Of a stretch of DNA of 32,665 bases, positions 22,800-32,665 are shown piece after piece. The notes under the pieces are model-generated. The model saw only the letters and a list, made by a program, of their open reading frames with translations, did not search any database and was not told where the DNA came from. This DNA is from Heterotrichella gracilis (taxonomy: Eukaryota > Sar > Xanthophyceae > Tribonematales > Xanthonemataceae): assembly GCA_032358255.1 (NCBI GenBank), contig JAULBX010027950.1, forward strand, positions 1 to 32,665, written 5' to 3'. The position numbers and the translations under genes were made by a program. Each line of letters begins with the position of its first letter. The stretch's first letter is position 1.

Positions 22800-23075
22800 G
22801 CCTAGTCTCCCCACTATTGTTGCGGGCCCCGTGTTCCAGGGTTTAGGGTTGCCCCCATGGGCTTTGGGGTTGCGCGAGCTTCCCCGCAGTTTAGGTACTA
22901 GAAATTGAGGGCCCCTCAATTTCTAGTACGATTGTCCCCATGGGGCTTTGGGTTTGAGCCCTGAAGGGTTACAGGCTTGCGCTCTCGCGTTTAAGGTTAA
23001 AGGATTGTCCTGCAGGGCTTTAGGGTTTCCCTTGCAGGGTTTGAGGTTGCGCCCCCGCATGGCTTGGGAATTGCA
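22800..23075. repeat. Degenerate telomere-like GGGTTTAGGGTT repeats
   Basis: A run of words such as gggtttagggtt, ctttggggttgcg, gctttagggttt and gggtttgaggttgcg, separated by 'ccccatgggg' and 'cctgcaggg' blocks. It reads like a diverged minisatellite built on TTTAGGG-type units. Not a clean telomere array. Confidence 0.55.
22895..22929. repeat. Perfect 35-nt palindrome
   Basis: Seventeen-base arms (gtactagaaattgaggg and its complement) around a single C at 22912. It is embedded in the telomere-like repeat field. A hairpin this perfect would form readily in single-stranded DNA or RNA; it may be a small inverted duplication. Confidence 0.9.
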
Positions 23076-23355
23076 TGCGCGGGGTTAATTGATCTGAAAT
23101 TTTTTATCGACTTTTCCCATCAAGGATTGAAGTGGTTGAGACGAGGCTGTGGGGAAGATGACTATAGTAAATGGGCGGTATAATTGATCAGGAAATTGTT
23201 GTTCTTTCCCATTGAAAGTTGAAGTCAATAAAATGGGTGGAAGTGGAGGAGAGAGACTGGTCAGAATATTACCATGTTTTGTTTGTTCACATCCTTCTGT
23301 CCAATTCTGCCACCTGTGCGGACCACCTCAGCCACCACGTTCCTTTCAACTCACC

Positions 23356-23560
23356 AGGTCTAGCCTCCCACCCTCCTACTTCAGCCCTTCACTTCACTCA
23401 CTTCTTCTATTTAAAAAATAATGCGTTGTCTTTTCCAGGCCCAGCCTCCCACCCCCCTGATCTCACCTTTCACTTCACCTGCTTCTTCACTTTGTAATAG
23501 AATTTTTTATACATTTTCTTTTCCAGGCCCAGCACCCCATAATTTTGCCCATTTTTTTAT
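23356..23560. repeat. Pyrimidine-rich tandem repeat, about 85-bp units
   Basis: Two to three imperfect units beginning 'ccagg(t/c)c(t/c)agc' at about 23356, 23438 and 23525, each with 'cctcccaccc', 'cttcacttcac', 'cttcttc' and an AT-rich end. A long C/T-rich tract follows at 23.8-24.0 kb. No coding role seen. Confidence 0.6.
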
Positions 23561-24663
23561 CACTTCATAATATAAATACTCATAATATAAATACTTTTAT
23601 ATAAGTTAGACAGCTGACATGGTATTAAATAGCTGACGTTTCATATTACTGTTCTGTTCTGTCATGACGGGGTGAGTCATTGCACACCTGCACATCTACC
23701 TATCATGGCTTTTCTACACCCACTGCTAATACCTACTACAAAGGCCGCCACCTACTACTCCCAGCCCGTAGTGGCCACCATCCTCTTCAGCTTGTTTTGA
23801 CGCATCCTGCCCCGCTCATATTCCCAGCTACTCCACCCCTGTTGTTTCCCCATCCGCTGTCTGTCCCTGGCATTTTCCTGGTATTCTCACCTCCATTACT
23901 TTTGCATCCATCCCTGTTCCTCTCAACCCTTCCTCTGCCACCCCACCTTGCCCTTTCTGACGTCCCCGCGCACCCCCACTGTCCCACCCAGTGCCGTAAC
24001 CCCTTTCACCATTGCATCTTTTCCTCCAAGGGACGGGTTCCCTGATTGACTCGAGTTGGGGGCTATGCGTAGCTGCTATCCTGCCGCATGTCTATGCCTA
24101 AAGTTGACATTCTTTTCTTTTCTTCTTCAAATCAAGGACTTGGTTGTCAATGACCCACGGAGTCCCCAAGAACAGTGGAAACCGCATTTTTAAATTCTTT
24201 GCCTGTCCCGGGGATTCGTCGGGATTCGTTTTGGGAATTTGTAAGACATTTTTCAACGATCGTCATTTCGTGACTTTGGTGTGACAAAAGTGCTCGCGTG
24301 CTCGACTCAACGAGAAAGCACGGTTTATAAGGATTTGCAGAGGTCAATCGTCCCCCTGTTTCGCGGACTGGCGTATGATCAGATAGCTTGCTCGTGAGCA
24401 TTGCAGTGCACTGTGCACAGTCGAAGTCATGCAGGCAGGATTAATAAGTCCGAACAAAGTTCTCCATAATTTACGCCGGTCCGAACCACCAATTGCTGCA
24501 ATGCGATGGTGATACGAATTATTTTTCGGTGTTTCTTTCTCGCTACTTTCCTGGGTCATCACAGCACGCTCAGGGCAACCATGCGAACCCCTGGATTGTG
24601 CGTTTTACTGCCTCCTGTCCAGCCCACGCTCTGCTTGCCAAGCACATCATCCAGCACATGTAC
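23561..24663. other. Low-complexity and spacer DNA
   Basis: Holds short AT repeats (ataatataaatact, about 23566-23600), a strand-biased pyrimidine tract (23.8-24.0 kb) and a more CpG-rich patch at 24.2-24.4 kb with a TTATAAA word on the minus strand. A minus frame beginning MTIVEKCLTNSQNE lies here but has no support. Confidence 0.4.
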
Positions 24664-24820
24664 CTTCATCACCATGCAAGCAAGGGGTTCGTATGCCATG
24701 AGAGCTCCATACACGACCAACAAAATGGTCTTCTCAGTGCCACGCTTGTTGACTGCTCCCATAGCACCAGCAGCATCAACACACGCCCTCTGGCTCTCAT
24801 TGTGCTTGATGAAGTAGTGT
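24664..24820 (-). CDS. Orphan exon candidate, unrecognised protein
   Basis: Minus-strand exon with acceptor GTAAAG and donor AAG|GTACAT. It encodes HYFIKHNESQRACVDAAGAM then GAVNKRGTEKTILLVVYGAL then MAYEPLACMVMK. An upstream stretch ending in VDRACR at about 24.89 kb has a matching phase. The residue mix looks coding, but no family is recognised and no full gene could be chained. It is antisense to weaker plus frames. Confidence 0.35.
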
Positions 24821-25247
24821 CTTTACAGCCCAAACCTGTAGAGAAGCACCGCCTTGGTATGGGTGCTTTGACACCCACCTGCACGCACGGTCTACTGGGA
24901 GGAGTCCGTGGCTGTCAGGCTGAAGATGGTGGCCAGATCAACTCTGAACAGGTGGCCAAACCTGCACTTGAGCCTTCAACTTGTGGTGCTGCATGCCCGT
25001 CCTGCCATGCCTGTCTGCCATGCCCGCCTGCCAAGTCCTGCCATGGGCCATTCTTACCTCTGTATTCTTCGTGACTGCACCTTGCAATTTCTTGGTCTCT
25101 TGTCTTGCCTGAATTTTCCTGTTTCTTGTCATTTACCCTTTCTGAATGAGGATTAGCTCTTTAAACTTCCCCTCATTTGAGCAGTAAGGTAAAGCACTGT
25201 AGCGTTAGTTACGCCCTTTTCATTCATCTTGCACCTCACTGTCTCAG

Positions 25248-27304
25248 GTGGCCGTACCTGAGCATTTGTGGCGAGCCTTCTGCAATGCCTTTGGTCTCCA
25301 AGCCAAGGTGGGTGACATCACGGTAGTCAACGTTGCAGCGGACCTGTACTTGCTGACGCGCGGGCTGGCCGAAACGTTGGGATGGGCACTACCAGCAACA
25401 TTTGGAGATGACAAAGGCGACTCAAGTGCCTTTCCTGACAGGGCATATGCGCAGCTAGCAGCTCACCTTGCTATGAACCAGAGGAACCTATCCACCATCC
25501 TGGCTTCGCGGGACAATTGGATTGAGTAACTGACTGGCAGGTAAACAAATTACAATGGAATAAATTAAAATATAAACATTGCAGCTCGCACAGGCCCTTG
25601 CACAGGCATGTTGATAAACAGGAGCGAAGAGGAAGGCATTGCTCTCCTGTTCATTTAAAGTTTACCCATAGGCTGATGGGCAGGCATCACGTGGGCTTGG
25701 ATGGCACGGGGAATTTTTTTAGTCCCATCTGCGCCCACCCAAACGGATGGCATCATCCTCATGGCATCATGCTACCGCACCTATTACAGCATGAACCCGT
25801 TACAGCCTCCCCTAGGGTTAAAACCAGTGAATTTTGTTGGTTGAGGGTTGAGTACCTAGGGTCACCGAATGGATCCCATGCATGTTGGGTTGTTGTGGGG
25901 TCCCTAATTGGTGGTGTCATGGTCCTTAATTGAAGCACCCTACCCCAACCCTATCATTCTAATTTATATTATATTTGCGCATTGTTATCGTGATGCCAGC
26001 ATGAAGTGCGACATGTCTTGACAGGTATCACGTGGACCACGTAGTGCTGACAGCCAACTGCAGCCAGTTTGTCTTAACCCTGGCAACGCTGGTGGGCGTA
26101 AATGGCGACGCACACCCAACGGTGTTTGAGCTCTGTCAGCACGCTGCTGGGAGGTCACCAACCTCTCGAATCCCACGTGTCATCCGCTCTGAGTGGGAGG
26201 AGATCAATGCACTCACCAACCACTTTCTTGGTCGGAGATTGAACGCAACGTCTGGTAGCGGTAAGGGACATGATGGGGAGGAGGGCAATACCCTTTCCTT
26301 TGCCAACTTCTCTTCAAAACAGGCTTGAACGCACCCTTTCCCTTAATCATTTGAAAGGGTGGGTCGTCATTTCAACATTTTTCTTATTTATTTACATTGC
26401 AACATTTGGCGCAGGCACTGGGGCACTTACATCACGCTGGGACAGCTCCAACTCTCTATCTGGGGATTCCATCTCATCTGGGGATTCCAATTATTCTAAT
26501 CCATACCCAATGACGGCTGAAGATCTGTTGTGGCCTGACAGCAGCGGGGAGCGGGTTGCAGCATGGGCTGGGAAAACACTCATGGTATTCAATGGAAATC
26601 GCGCTTTTCTGGACTTTGCGGTCAACCTGCACTACTCGCTTCAAAGCCTCGGCATACGGGACTATATTTACATTGCTGAGGACCCCAAGGCTTTCCAATT
26701 TTGGGACGGTTTTGACCCAGGGCATGCATTGTTTGCATCTGAGGCGCTACAAAGCTCTCCTGGCTTCATGGCATACAACACCGCAAAATACTTCACAAAA
26801 ATGTTCATGCGGCCGCTGATATTCAGGGCTTTTTTGAAGCTACAAGTGAACGTGTTGTTTGTTGATCTGGACATTGCTTTCTTTCAAAATCCCTTTGACA
26901 TAATGCCATTGCAGGAAGGGTATGCCATCATGAATGTGTGGGACAGGACGTCCGAGTGTGGCTGCTTCATGTATCTGCCCGGGGTGGAATACAGCATGCG
27001 CTTCATTGTACTCTGGCAGCAACGCGCGCTGCAGATGCCGCGCCAGGGAAATAAAAAGGTCATCAAGGATGTCTGTCAACATGAGCGGGACGGCGACCCG
27101 CTCTTCAGGCAGTACATCATGCCAAAAGAAAAGTTCCCTATGGGGAAACTGCTGCGGAACAACCCAAGAAGTTTCATGAAGAAGCACACGCCTGCATGGG
27201 TGCATGCCAACTGGGTAGTTGGTATAGAGAACAAAATGAGCCTCATGCGCGATGCGGGCGTGTGGTACATGGACCGTGTGAATGTCTGTTTACCAATTTG
27301 CTGA
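25248..27304 (+). CDS. GT77-like nucleotide-diphospho-sugar transferase
   Basis: The long exon to 27304 (TGA) carries a GT77-type fold: AGKTLMVFNGNRAFLDFAVN, then NVLFVDLDIAFFQNPFD with the DxD (bases 26864-26872), YAIMNVWDRTSECGCFMYLP, and near the end WVHANWVVGIENK and AGVWYMD. GT77 members include arabinosyl- and galactosyltransferases acting on hydroxyproline or pectin in the Golgi. Two models exist. Preferred: exons 25248-25525, 26025-26260 and 26415-27304, phases all matching, with a 154-nt GTAAGG...GCAG intron; 5' exons would lie upstream. Alternative: a single-exon gene from ATG 26270, where the T-rich intron end reads as a membrane helix (VVISTFFLFIYIATFGAG). The part encoded by the first two exons (RDNWIEYHVDHVVLTANCSQ region) is unrecognised. 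Confidence 0.8.
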
Positions 27305-27347
27305 TGACCCTTGCGCTCACTTGGGCAGAACAAGCGGGTTGAACTTC

Positions 27348-27353
27348 AATAAA
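27348..27353 (+). terminator. AATAAA, possible poly(A) signal
   Basis: AATAAA lies 44 bases after the GT77-like stop. No TGTAA is seen close by. Either this or an unseen variant could direct 3' processing. Confidence 0.3.
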
Positions 27354-28032
27354 TATTGATGGCTTCAGAAATTCAAGCTTGTGATCGGCAATGCAACCAC
27401 CCTGAGACAGGTGTCAACTTTAGATTCTTGCCATTTTTTTCACAATTATAAGTTACTTATTTAAAGTGATCTGAAGGCGAAAGACAATCAAATTCGTATC
27501 AAACAAACAGGAATGCATTACCAGCTGTCACATTGATGAACTGATTCAGTCTGAGAAAAATGAACGCGTAGTCTATGCATCAGGGCCTAGTAAAATAATA
27601 TTAGCAGAAGCCTAGGTCCGTAGCCTGCTCTTTGAGTCAGCAGTAGTAGTCTACACCACCTGCTACACCGCATTGGGTTAGCATTTGTGGTCTGTGCATT
27701 TAGTCTTGGGCTGCACAGTGAGTCACCAGCTGGCAACATGCTCTCTTACTTTTAAAAAAGACAAGGAATCACAAGAAAAGCTTTTACTCCAAACACTGGC
27801 TTATGCAATATCATCAGGACAGTACCCATCTTATTGTGTACCTTCTTACCACGAAACAAGCTGCCATGCCCTGCTTTTTTGGTTGCTAATGACTGTCGCT
27901 AGCTAGAATACAATGCTGGCGACATGAATACGGTGCCATGCAATGGGCTTGAAACGCACAGCCCATCCGTAATGCTACAGCATGACGGCTTGGAACGCCT
28001 TTTGTTTGTTTGTTTGTAACTACATCATCCTG
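27354..28032. other. Intergenic, no gene seen
   Basis: AT-rich spacer after the GT77-like gene. Holds a short tgtt microsatellite near 28.0 kb. No motif-bearing frame. Confidence 0.5.
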
Positions 28033-28171
28033 TACTACACTGAATGGATGCAGAGGACGCAAAGCAAATTGAAGCTACGGGTTGCCAAACAAATTCTGTT
28101 TGCTGCTAGGTCCAGGAGGCAGCAGTGTAAATGAAATGTGCCCTTGCTGGTGCCACCTCCGAGGTCATGGC
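28033..28171 (+). pseudogene. Relic of prolyl hydroxylase last exon
   Basis: DNA closely matches the final exon of the hydroxylase gene (about 17448-17590): both share 'aatggatgcagaggac-caaag', then 'gcta-gggttgcc', then 'ggcagcag-g-aaatgaa' and 'gaggtcatggc'. The copy is frame-broken, lacks the catalytic SLHTA codons in frame and has an insertion of about 17 bases. It has no exon neighbours. A fragment left by duplication of the hydroxylase is the simplest reading. Confidence 0.7.
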
Positions 28172-28702
28172 AGACTGTGTGACCCAGCATGGTGGATACG
28201 TTTTCAAAAAAAATGCCAAGGTTGCCAATGGCGTATGGTCCATCTATTTGTTGGTCATTGGGCAATGATTTGTCCTTGTTTACAAGTCAAGACACAATGA
28301 TCACCAACAACAGCAATCAACAATTGCTCTATTACACCATGCTGCAAACGTTTGTAATCAGCCGCGTCACATCATTGAGCTGTATTTGGACTCATCATCC
28401 TACATAAGCAGTTCTGCTGTATTTACTTGCTCGGGCCCATTCAGCTCTCAATGGTTGGTCATAATATATAGGCTATGTGCTGGCAACCTGAATCTTTATT
28501 TGCAAATGGGACACTATCATCAAAACAGCGTCTGGTTCAATCATCACAGATGCTGGTCACTTCAGAACTCACTTAGGCTGTAACATTGAGTTCAATAACA
28601 ATTATTTCACCATGGATGCATCACTATGGTGAGTTCAACTCATGACTTCAATTCTGCAATTTCAATTGCTCCAGCAGCTGTGACTAGTAAATAACGAGTT
28701 AT
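28172..28702. other. 3' flank of SGNH gene, no gene seen
   Basis: Short frames only. It should include the 3' UTR of the minus-strand SGNH gene at its right end. Confidence 0.45.
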
Positions 28703-31700
28703 TTATAAATGCAGCAGCTTCCTGTCGTTTCCAGCTATTTTAAAAAATTGGTCTTTGACACCAAACAGCTCCTTATCCTTCCCGTCCTCAGCCACCATGA
28801 GGGATGTGACCTTCACCTTGCTGTACCCATTGTCACCCGCAGGAATGTTGGCATTGCTGAGTCGTAGCATGCATGTGTTGCCATGGAGTGTCAGCTGCAC
28901 ATACTTCCAGTACTCTTGAGACACCTGCCCGCACGCAAGAATCGTTTGTGTACTAGTTGTGGCAGTTATGGGATCATGTTTACAGGAGTGCCAGGGAATA
29001 AACGTGCCATTCCTGTATTCATCTTTCTACTGCATGCACCAATATCAATGTAATTCAATTATCTACCACAGATAAGTATTGCGAGGTGATACTGAAAGTG
29101 CAAGCGTGGTAAGCAAAAGAATCATCTAGGCACAGTTTAATCGTATGAGGCTTCACAGGGATGCCCCTGTGTCAGTGAGCAATTTATAATGCAAATGTGG
29201 TGGTACTGTGCGCCTACGTGGAGGGTTAAATGGGAAAGGGACAAGGACCATGCAATTTGGACCCTTCCGATGGTCATACTATTTTGAGAACACAATTGGA
29301 GTCGGCACTCATATCACTTTAGACAAGTATGAAAATGGTGTCATCAATTTAAACACGGAAAGTCAGGGCATATTTTCACTGAAAGCACAACACTGACCTT
29401 CTCAAAATTCCTGTAAATTCCTGTAATGACAGCGTGAGGACAAAAACGGTCAGCTGGCAAACCATTGGGCAAAAACGTCCCAAACTTCACGGGCACAAAC
29501 TAGTAAAACCCACGTCAGAAAACCTGGAAATATTCCAAAAACATACAAGGTTGCATGTCTAGCAGAGTAAGTATTCTGCTGTGCTTTACATCTAAGAATA
29601 TTTGTTGGAAGTCAGCAGCATGATCCTTGGTGGAGAGTGGGAGATCACAAAGTGGCAGCCCTGCAGAGTTTAGTGCCCAGCGCGTGCACCATCATGTAAG
29701 TCACTGCAACCATCGACATGTTTTGAAACAACATTATATAGGCGGTGCAGGTTTGATTTGATACCTCATGAGCTGCTGCTTAATTTGTGCCCTGGATAAC
29801 GAATGCATATTGGGGGGAAATGCCTTACCTAAAATTCTACTACATTCCTCTTGTTTTTGCCCAGTGATATGGGTTTCTTTATGTGAAAAGCATGTATGAT
29901 ATGTGTGTAGCTGTGGGCATACCTGTTGCCGGTGCAGCGTGTTGAATACTGTTGGTTCACAGGTGCACTCTTCTTCACAAGTCACGCGCAGCTTGCCCAT
30001 GTCCTGATAGCTCTGCAGAACACCAATGCCAACCACTGTGTCACGCTCCTCTCCGTGACTGCCACCTGGCATGCTGACCTGCATGCAGATCCCATTGGAC
30101 TAAGTATAAATACCAGATTAGTTTTACTCAACGTCACATACGGTATGTACCGTGTTGCAACAAACTGCTGGGACATTGACAAGGCTCACATTGCAGTGCG
30201 GAATGCAGCATTATGCTAATAAGTATGCAATTGCAGTCATCCATGACATTTGGCCACCTCGACACATTTGAAGCTGTATGGTTGATGTAGCTACAACCCA
30301 CCTGCATCAGTAGATAGTCTCCAGGTGTGGTGCTCACATAACCCCACTTGGGTTTACGCCCAGGTTTGCCTTCATTGATCCAGCTAAATCCCTGTACCCA
30401 AGGGACAAAATGCATGTTATTAGAGCCTCGACATGGATCACAGCCTCAGTTCAAAGACCTCTTTGCCAGTTTAAGAGAAATATTTACACATTTACACGGA
30501 AAATAAATATACGTTTAGGAAACGGCGTCAATTGATTGCAGCTGTAGTGCACAATGTCATGTCAAAGCAGCAACTCCCTTTTCAGTAGTTGCATACCGAT
30601 GTTTCCACAACCAGTGCCTTGAATTCTTCGCCTTTGACACAGGATGTGCTGTCATTTGCCCAGTTGTTGATGAACATGGGTGGAGGGACAAATGGTAGCT
30701 GGACTTTGTGGTCAGGGTGCATGGCATTGCTGAGTACTGCAGCAGCAGTGGCATCCTGCAAGAAGCTGACCACCACATCCCCAAGGTATCTGCAGAGCCG
30801 TAACACACACATTTTGCAATCCGTCATAATTACTGTTGTTAACGCTGGAATTTAGTTTATCGTTACTTTGTGACAATGATTTGTAAACAGTTTGCTCAAA
30901 AAAGACGTTGTTGTGAATTGTAAATGTATTCATTGATTTGGTTCAATGTCCTGTGTTGGCAGTTCAAAAGCAGGCTCTATCGGGCAGACTTGTGGTAGCA
31001 ACCCACAATGGTGCACGATAGCTACACAGAGAATGGATCATCATACAACCCGCGCTCACCGGTGTCCAAGCATGTTTGGATGCACAGCATCACAGTACAC
31101 CTCTTCAGGTTTGAATCCTGACGCATTTGCCATAATTGAGTGGAAAAAGGCATTGCGGAATGACACAGAGGGCACGCCATAGTACCTGTACAGCCACAGA
31201 CCTTGTCGATATTTTTCCAGGGGATTTTGAATTATAAATGAAAATGAAAATGAAAATGAATTGATGATCACTTGTCATCAAGAAAACCGCTGTTGCACTA
31301 TATTGTACTACGTCACAATCATTGAAGCATTATGCCAGTTCTTAATAGAGACTTCGTATATCATATACATGCGTCTTATGTTGCCATTTTTCTACGCATA
31401 GTGCTCTCGTTTTAATTAACCGTAGTTCTTTTGTGTCATACATTGTTGCACCATACATAGGCGGCAAAATTTATGATTTTCTCACCTTCAACAGCAACTC
31501 TTGTTGCCAGCAGATTTGGTGTCTTTTGGGCATCAATGACAAGCACAATTGCAACGTCCATTGCCATTACAGACCAACAGAGTAATGATGACCTACCCTT
31601 CGCAGCGGTTTGAGGCATAGATACTCTTTCGGTGGAGCGGTTCAACCGGGGGCGAGGCGCGGTCCCGGGGAGGCGTGCAGCACGCGCTCTAAATGCAAAA

Positions 31701-32665
31701 TATATGACAAAAATCCAGCAACTCAAACTCTAAACCCTTAACAAAAATCAACTGCCCAAACTTCACAAAACTTCATTGCCATGCCTTGCAGTGCGTACCT
31801 CAGGATAACATCCATTTCGTCCTCTGCTGTCATAAAGTATGACTTGCTGTTGTGCACGTATGCCCAATAGTGGATGGCCACCACTGCAGGCGGATGAGGG
31901 CGGTTCAAAAGCTTCCTCAATACTCGTTCGTAAGCGCGCCTGTGGTTATTGCAAACAAATACGCATTGGACGCAGCATTTTGCCAAGTTCGCTTTTCTTC
32001 GGCGGGCAGCGGAGGTTGTGGATGCAAATTTGAATGGATGCACATCAAAAAGGTGGGTGAAAAATTGCGCGTTCCATTTTATGTATGCTTTACCTTCATG
32101 TTACGTTTGGTACCCATGCATGACCAGGCCTGTCAAACGATATGGTCAGTGTGGCAGGTAGTGCTCAATCAGTCGTGCCGTTACCACAACTTCTGTGCTA
32201 GTTGCCAATTGGTTCATAGCAAATTGATGAAAAACTCAATCAGCAGTCGTGAAAACAGCAAAATAAGCTTGCACGCAGCTTGACTACACATATCTACGCA
32301 GCATTGCATTTGAACAGCATAAGCTTGTTTCAGATGCAATCTTGAATAGATTCTGAACTTCGATTTTATTTACATTTCTGTATCATATGCAAAGTGTAGA
32401 TGCTACATTAACGGAATGATAGATGACCAAGCCATGGCATGATGTGATGTTTGTTCCATCTGCAGTGCACCCTCAATTTGAGACTAATTGCCTCACAGAC
32501 CGTTGCCCACGCGGTGCTGGTACTGCAATTTTGTTGGTTAAATAAATGTAGTACCTCCAAATATACTCTACATACGTTAGGGCACACTTGAACTTTGCGA
32601 CGGGATAAAATGGGTAGCACGAAAGTGCGGTAAGCGGCACGACTGGTTGGCCACCATCTGCCACA
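28703..32665 (-). CDS. SGNH/GDSL-type hydrolase with C-terminal extension, N-terminus off window
   Basis: Seven phased exons on the minus strand: 32665-32576, 31939-31799, 31185-31060, 30789-30597, 30391-30302, 30078-29923, 28924-28703 (TAA), about 338 residues visible. Exons 2-3 read PPAVVAIHYWAYVH, then DEMDVILRYYGVPSVSFRNA, then VYCDAVHPNMLGHR; the Asp and His of this last motif would be the catalytic pair of the SGNH fold. The Ser and Gly blocks would lie off the right edge. After the hydrolase part come about 190 residues with a Cys-rich segment (CEEECTCE) and a beta-rich-looking end (VQLTLHGNTCMLRLSNA), possibly a carbohydrate-binding or accessory domain. Secreted SGNH proteins often remove acetyl or other esters from glycans; substrate unknown. 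Confidence 0.8.
31236..31260. repeat. (AAAATG)n microsatellite
   Basis: About four copies of AAAATG inside an intron of the SGNH gene, 50 bases upstream (in gene sense) of the acceptor at 31185. Confidence 0.85.

Noticed and set aside
24506-24817. Plus frame beginning MVIRIIFRCFFLATFLG as a secreted-protein start for the GT77 gene
   Set aside because: The hydrophobic start is suggestive, but the rest is low quality, antisense to a better exon, and no phase-compatible donor could be fixed.
29208-29396. Open frame beginning MRLRGGLNGKG on the plus strand
   Set aside because: It lies antisense within an SGNH intron, matches no known family and has no phased neighbours.

Overview
This window looks like nuclear DNA of a green alga (chlorophyte). 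Its genes are split by many spliceosomal introns. It holds decayed non-LTR retrotransposon pieces, and at least one gene end carries the TGTAA polyadenylation signal typical of volvocine-type green algae. The lineage call is an inference; no marker gene is present. All gene models were built by eye by chaining exons whose splice sites and codon phases agree, so exon edges are predictions.

Layout, left to right. A plus-strand gene (434-4842) resembles the O-fucosyltransferase family; its 5' end lies off the left edge, and one large intron holds a minus-strand LINE remnant. Two decayed LINE 3' ends follow in tandem (4950-5520). A complete three-exon minus-strand GT92 (DUF23) glycosyltransferase lies at 6393-8940. 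After a gene-poor 2.3 kb comes a minus-strand J-domain membrane protein (11222-13581) and a plus-strand prolyl 4-hydroxylase-like gene (14589-17665). A second GT92 copy (19205-21403, minus) has lost one intron precisely, has a frame break and a premature TAG, and is called a pseudogene. The stretch 21.4-25.2 kb is poor in genes and rich in low-complexity DNA, with two orphan exon candidates. A plus-strand GT77-like nucleotide-sugar transferase lies at 25248-27304. A relic of the prolyl hydroxylase last exon is at about 28.03-28.17 kb. A minus-strand SGNH/GDSL-type hydrolase (28703 to the right edge) has its N-terminus off the window.

Taken together, most of the recognisable genes belong to secretory-pathway glycan or glycoprotein families: prolyl hydroxylase, GT77, two GT92 copies, an O-fucosyltransferase-like protein and an SGNH esterase-like protein. 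This set could act on hydroxyproline-rich cell-wall or extracellular-matrix glycoproteins. The co-location is visible; the shared function is inference.
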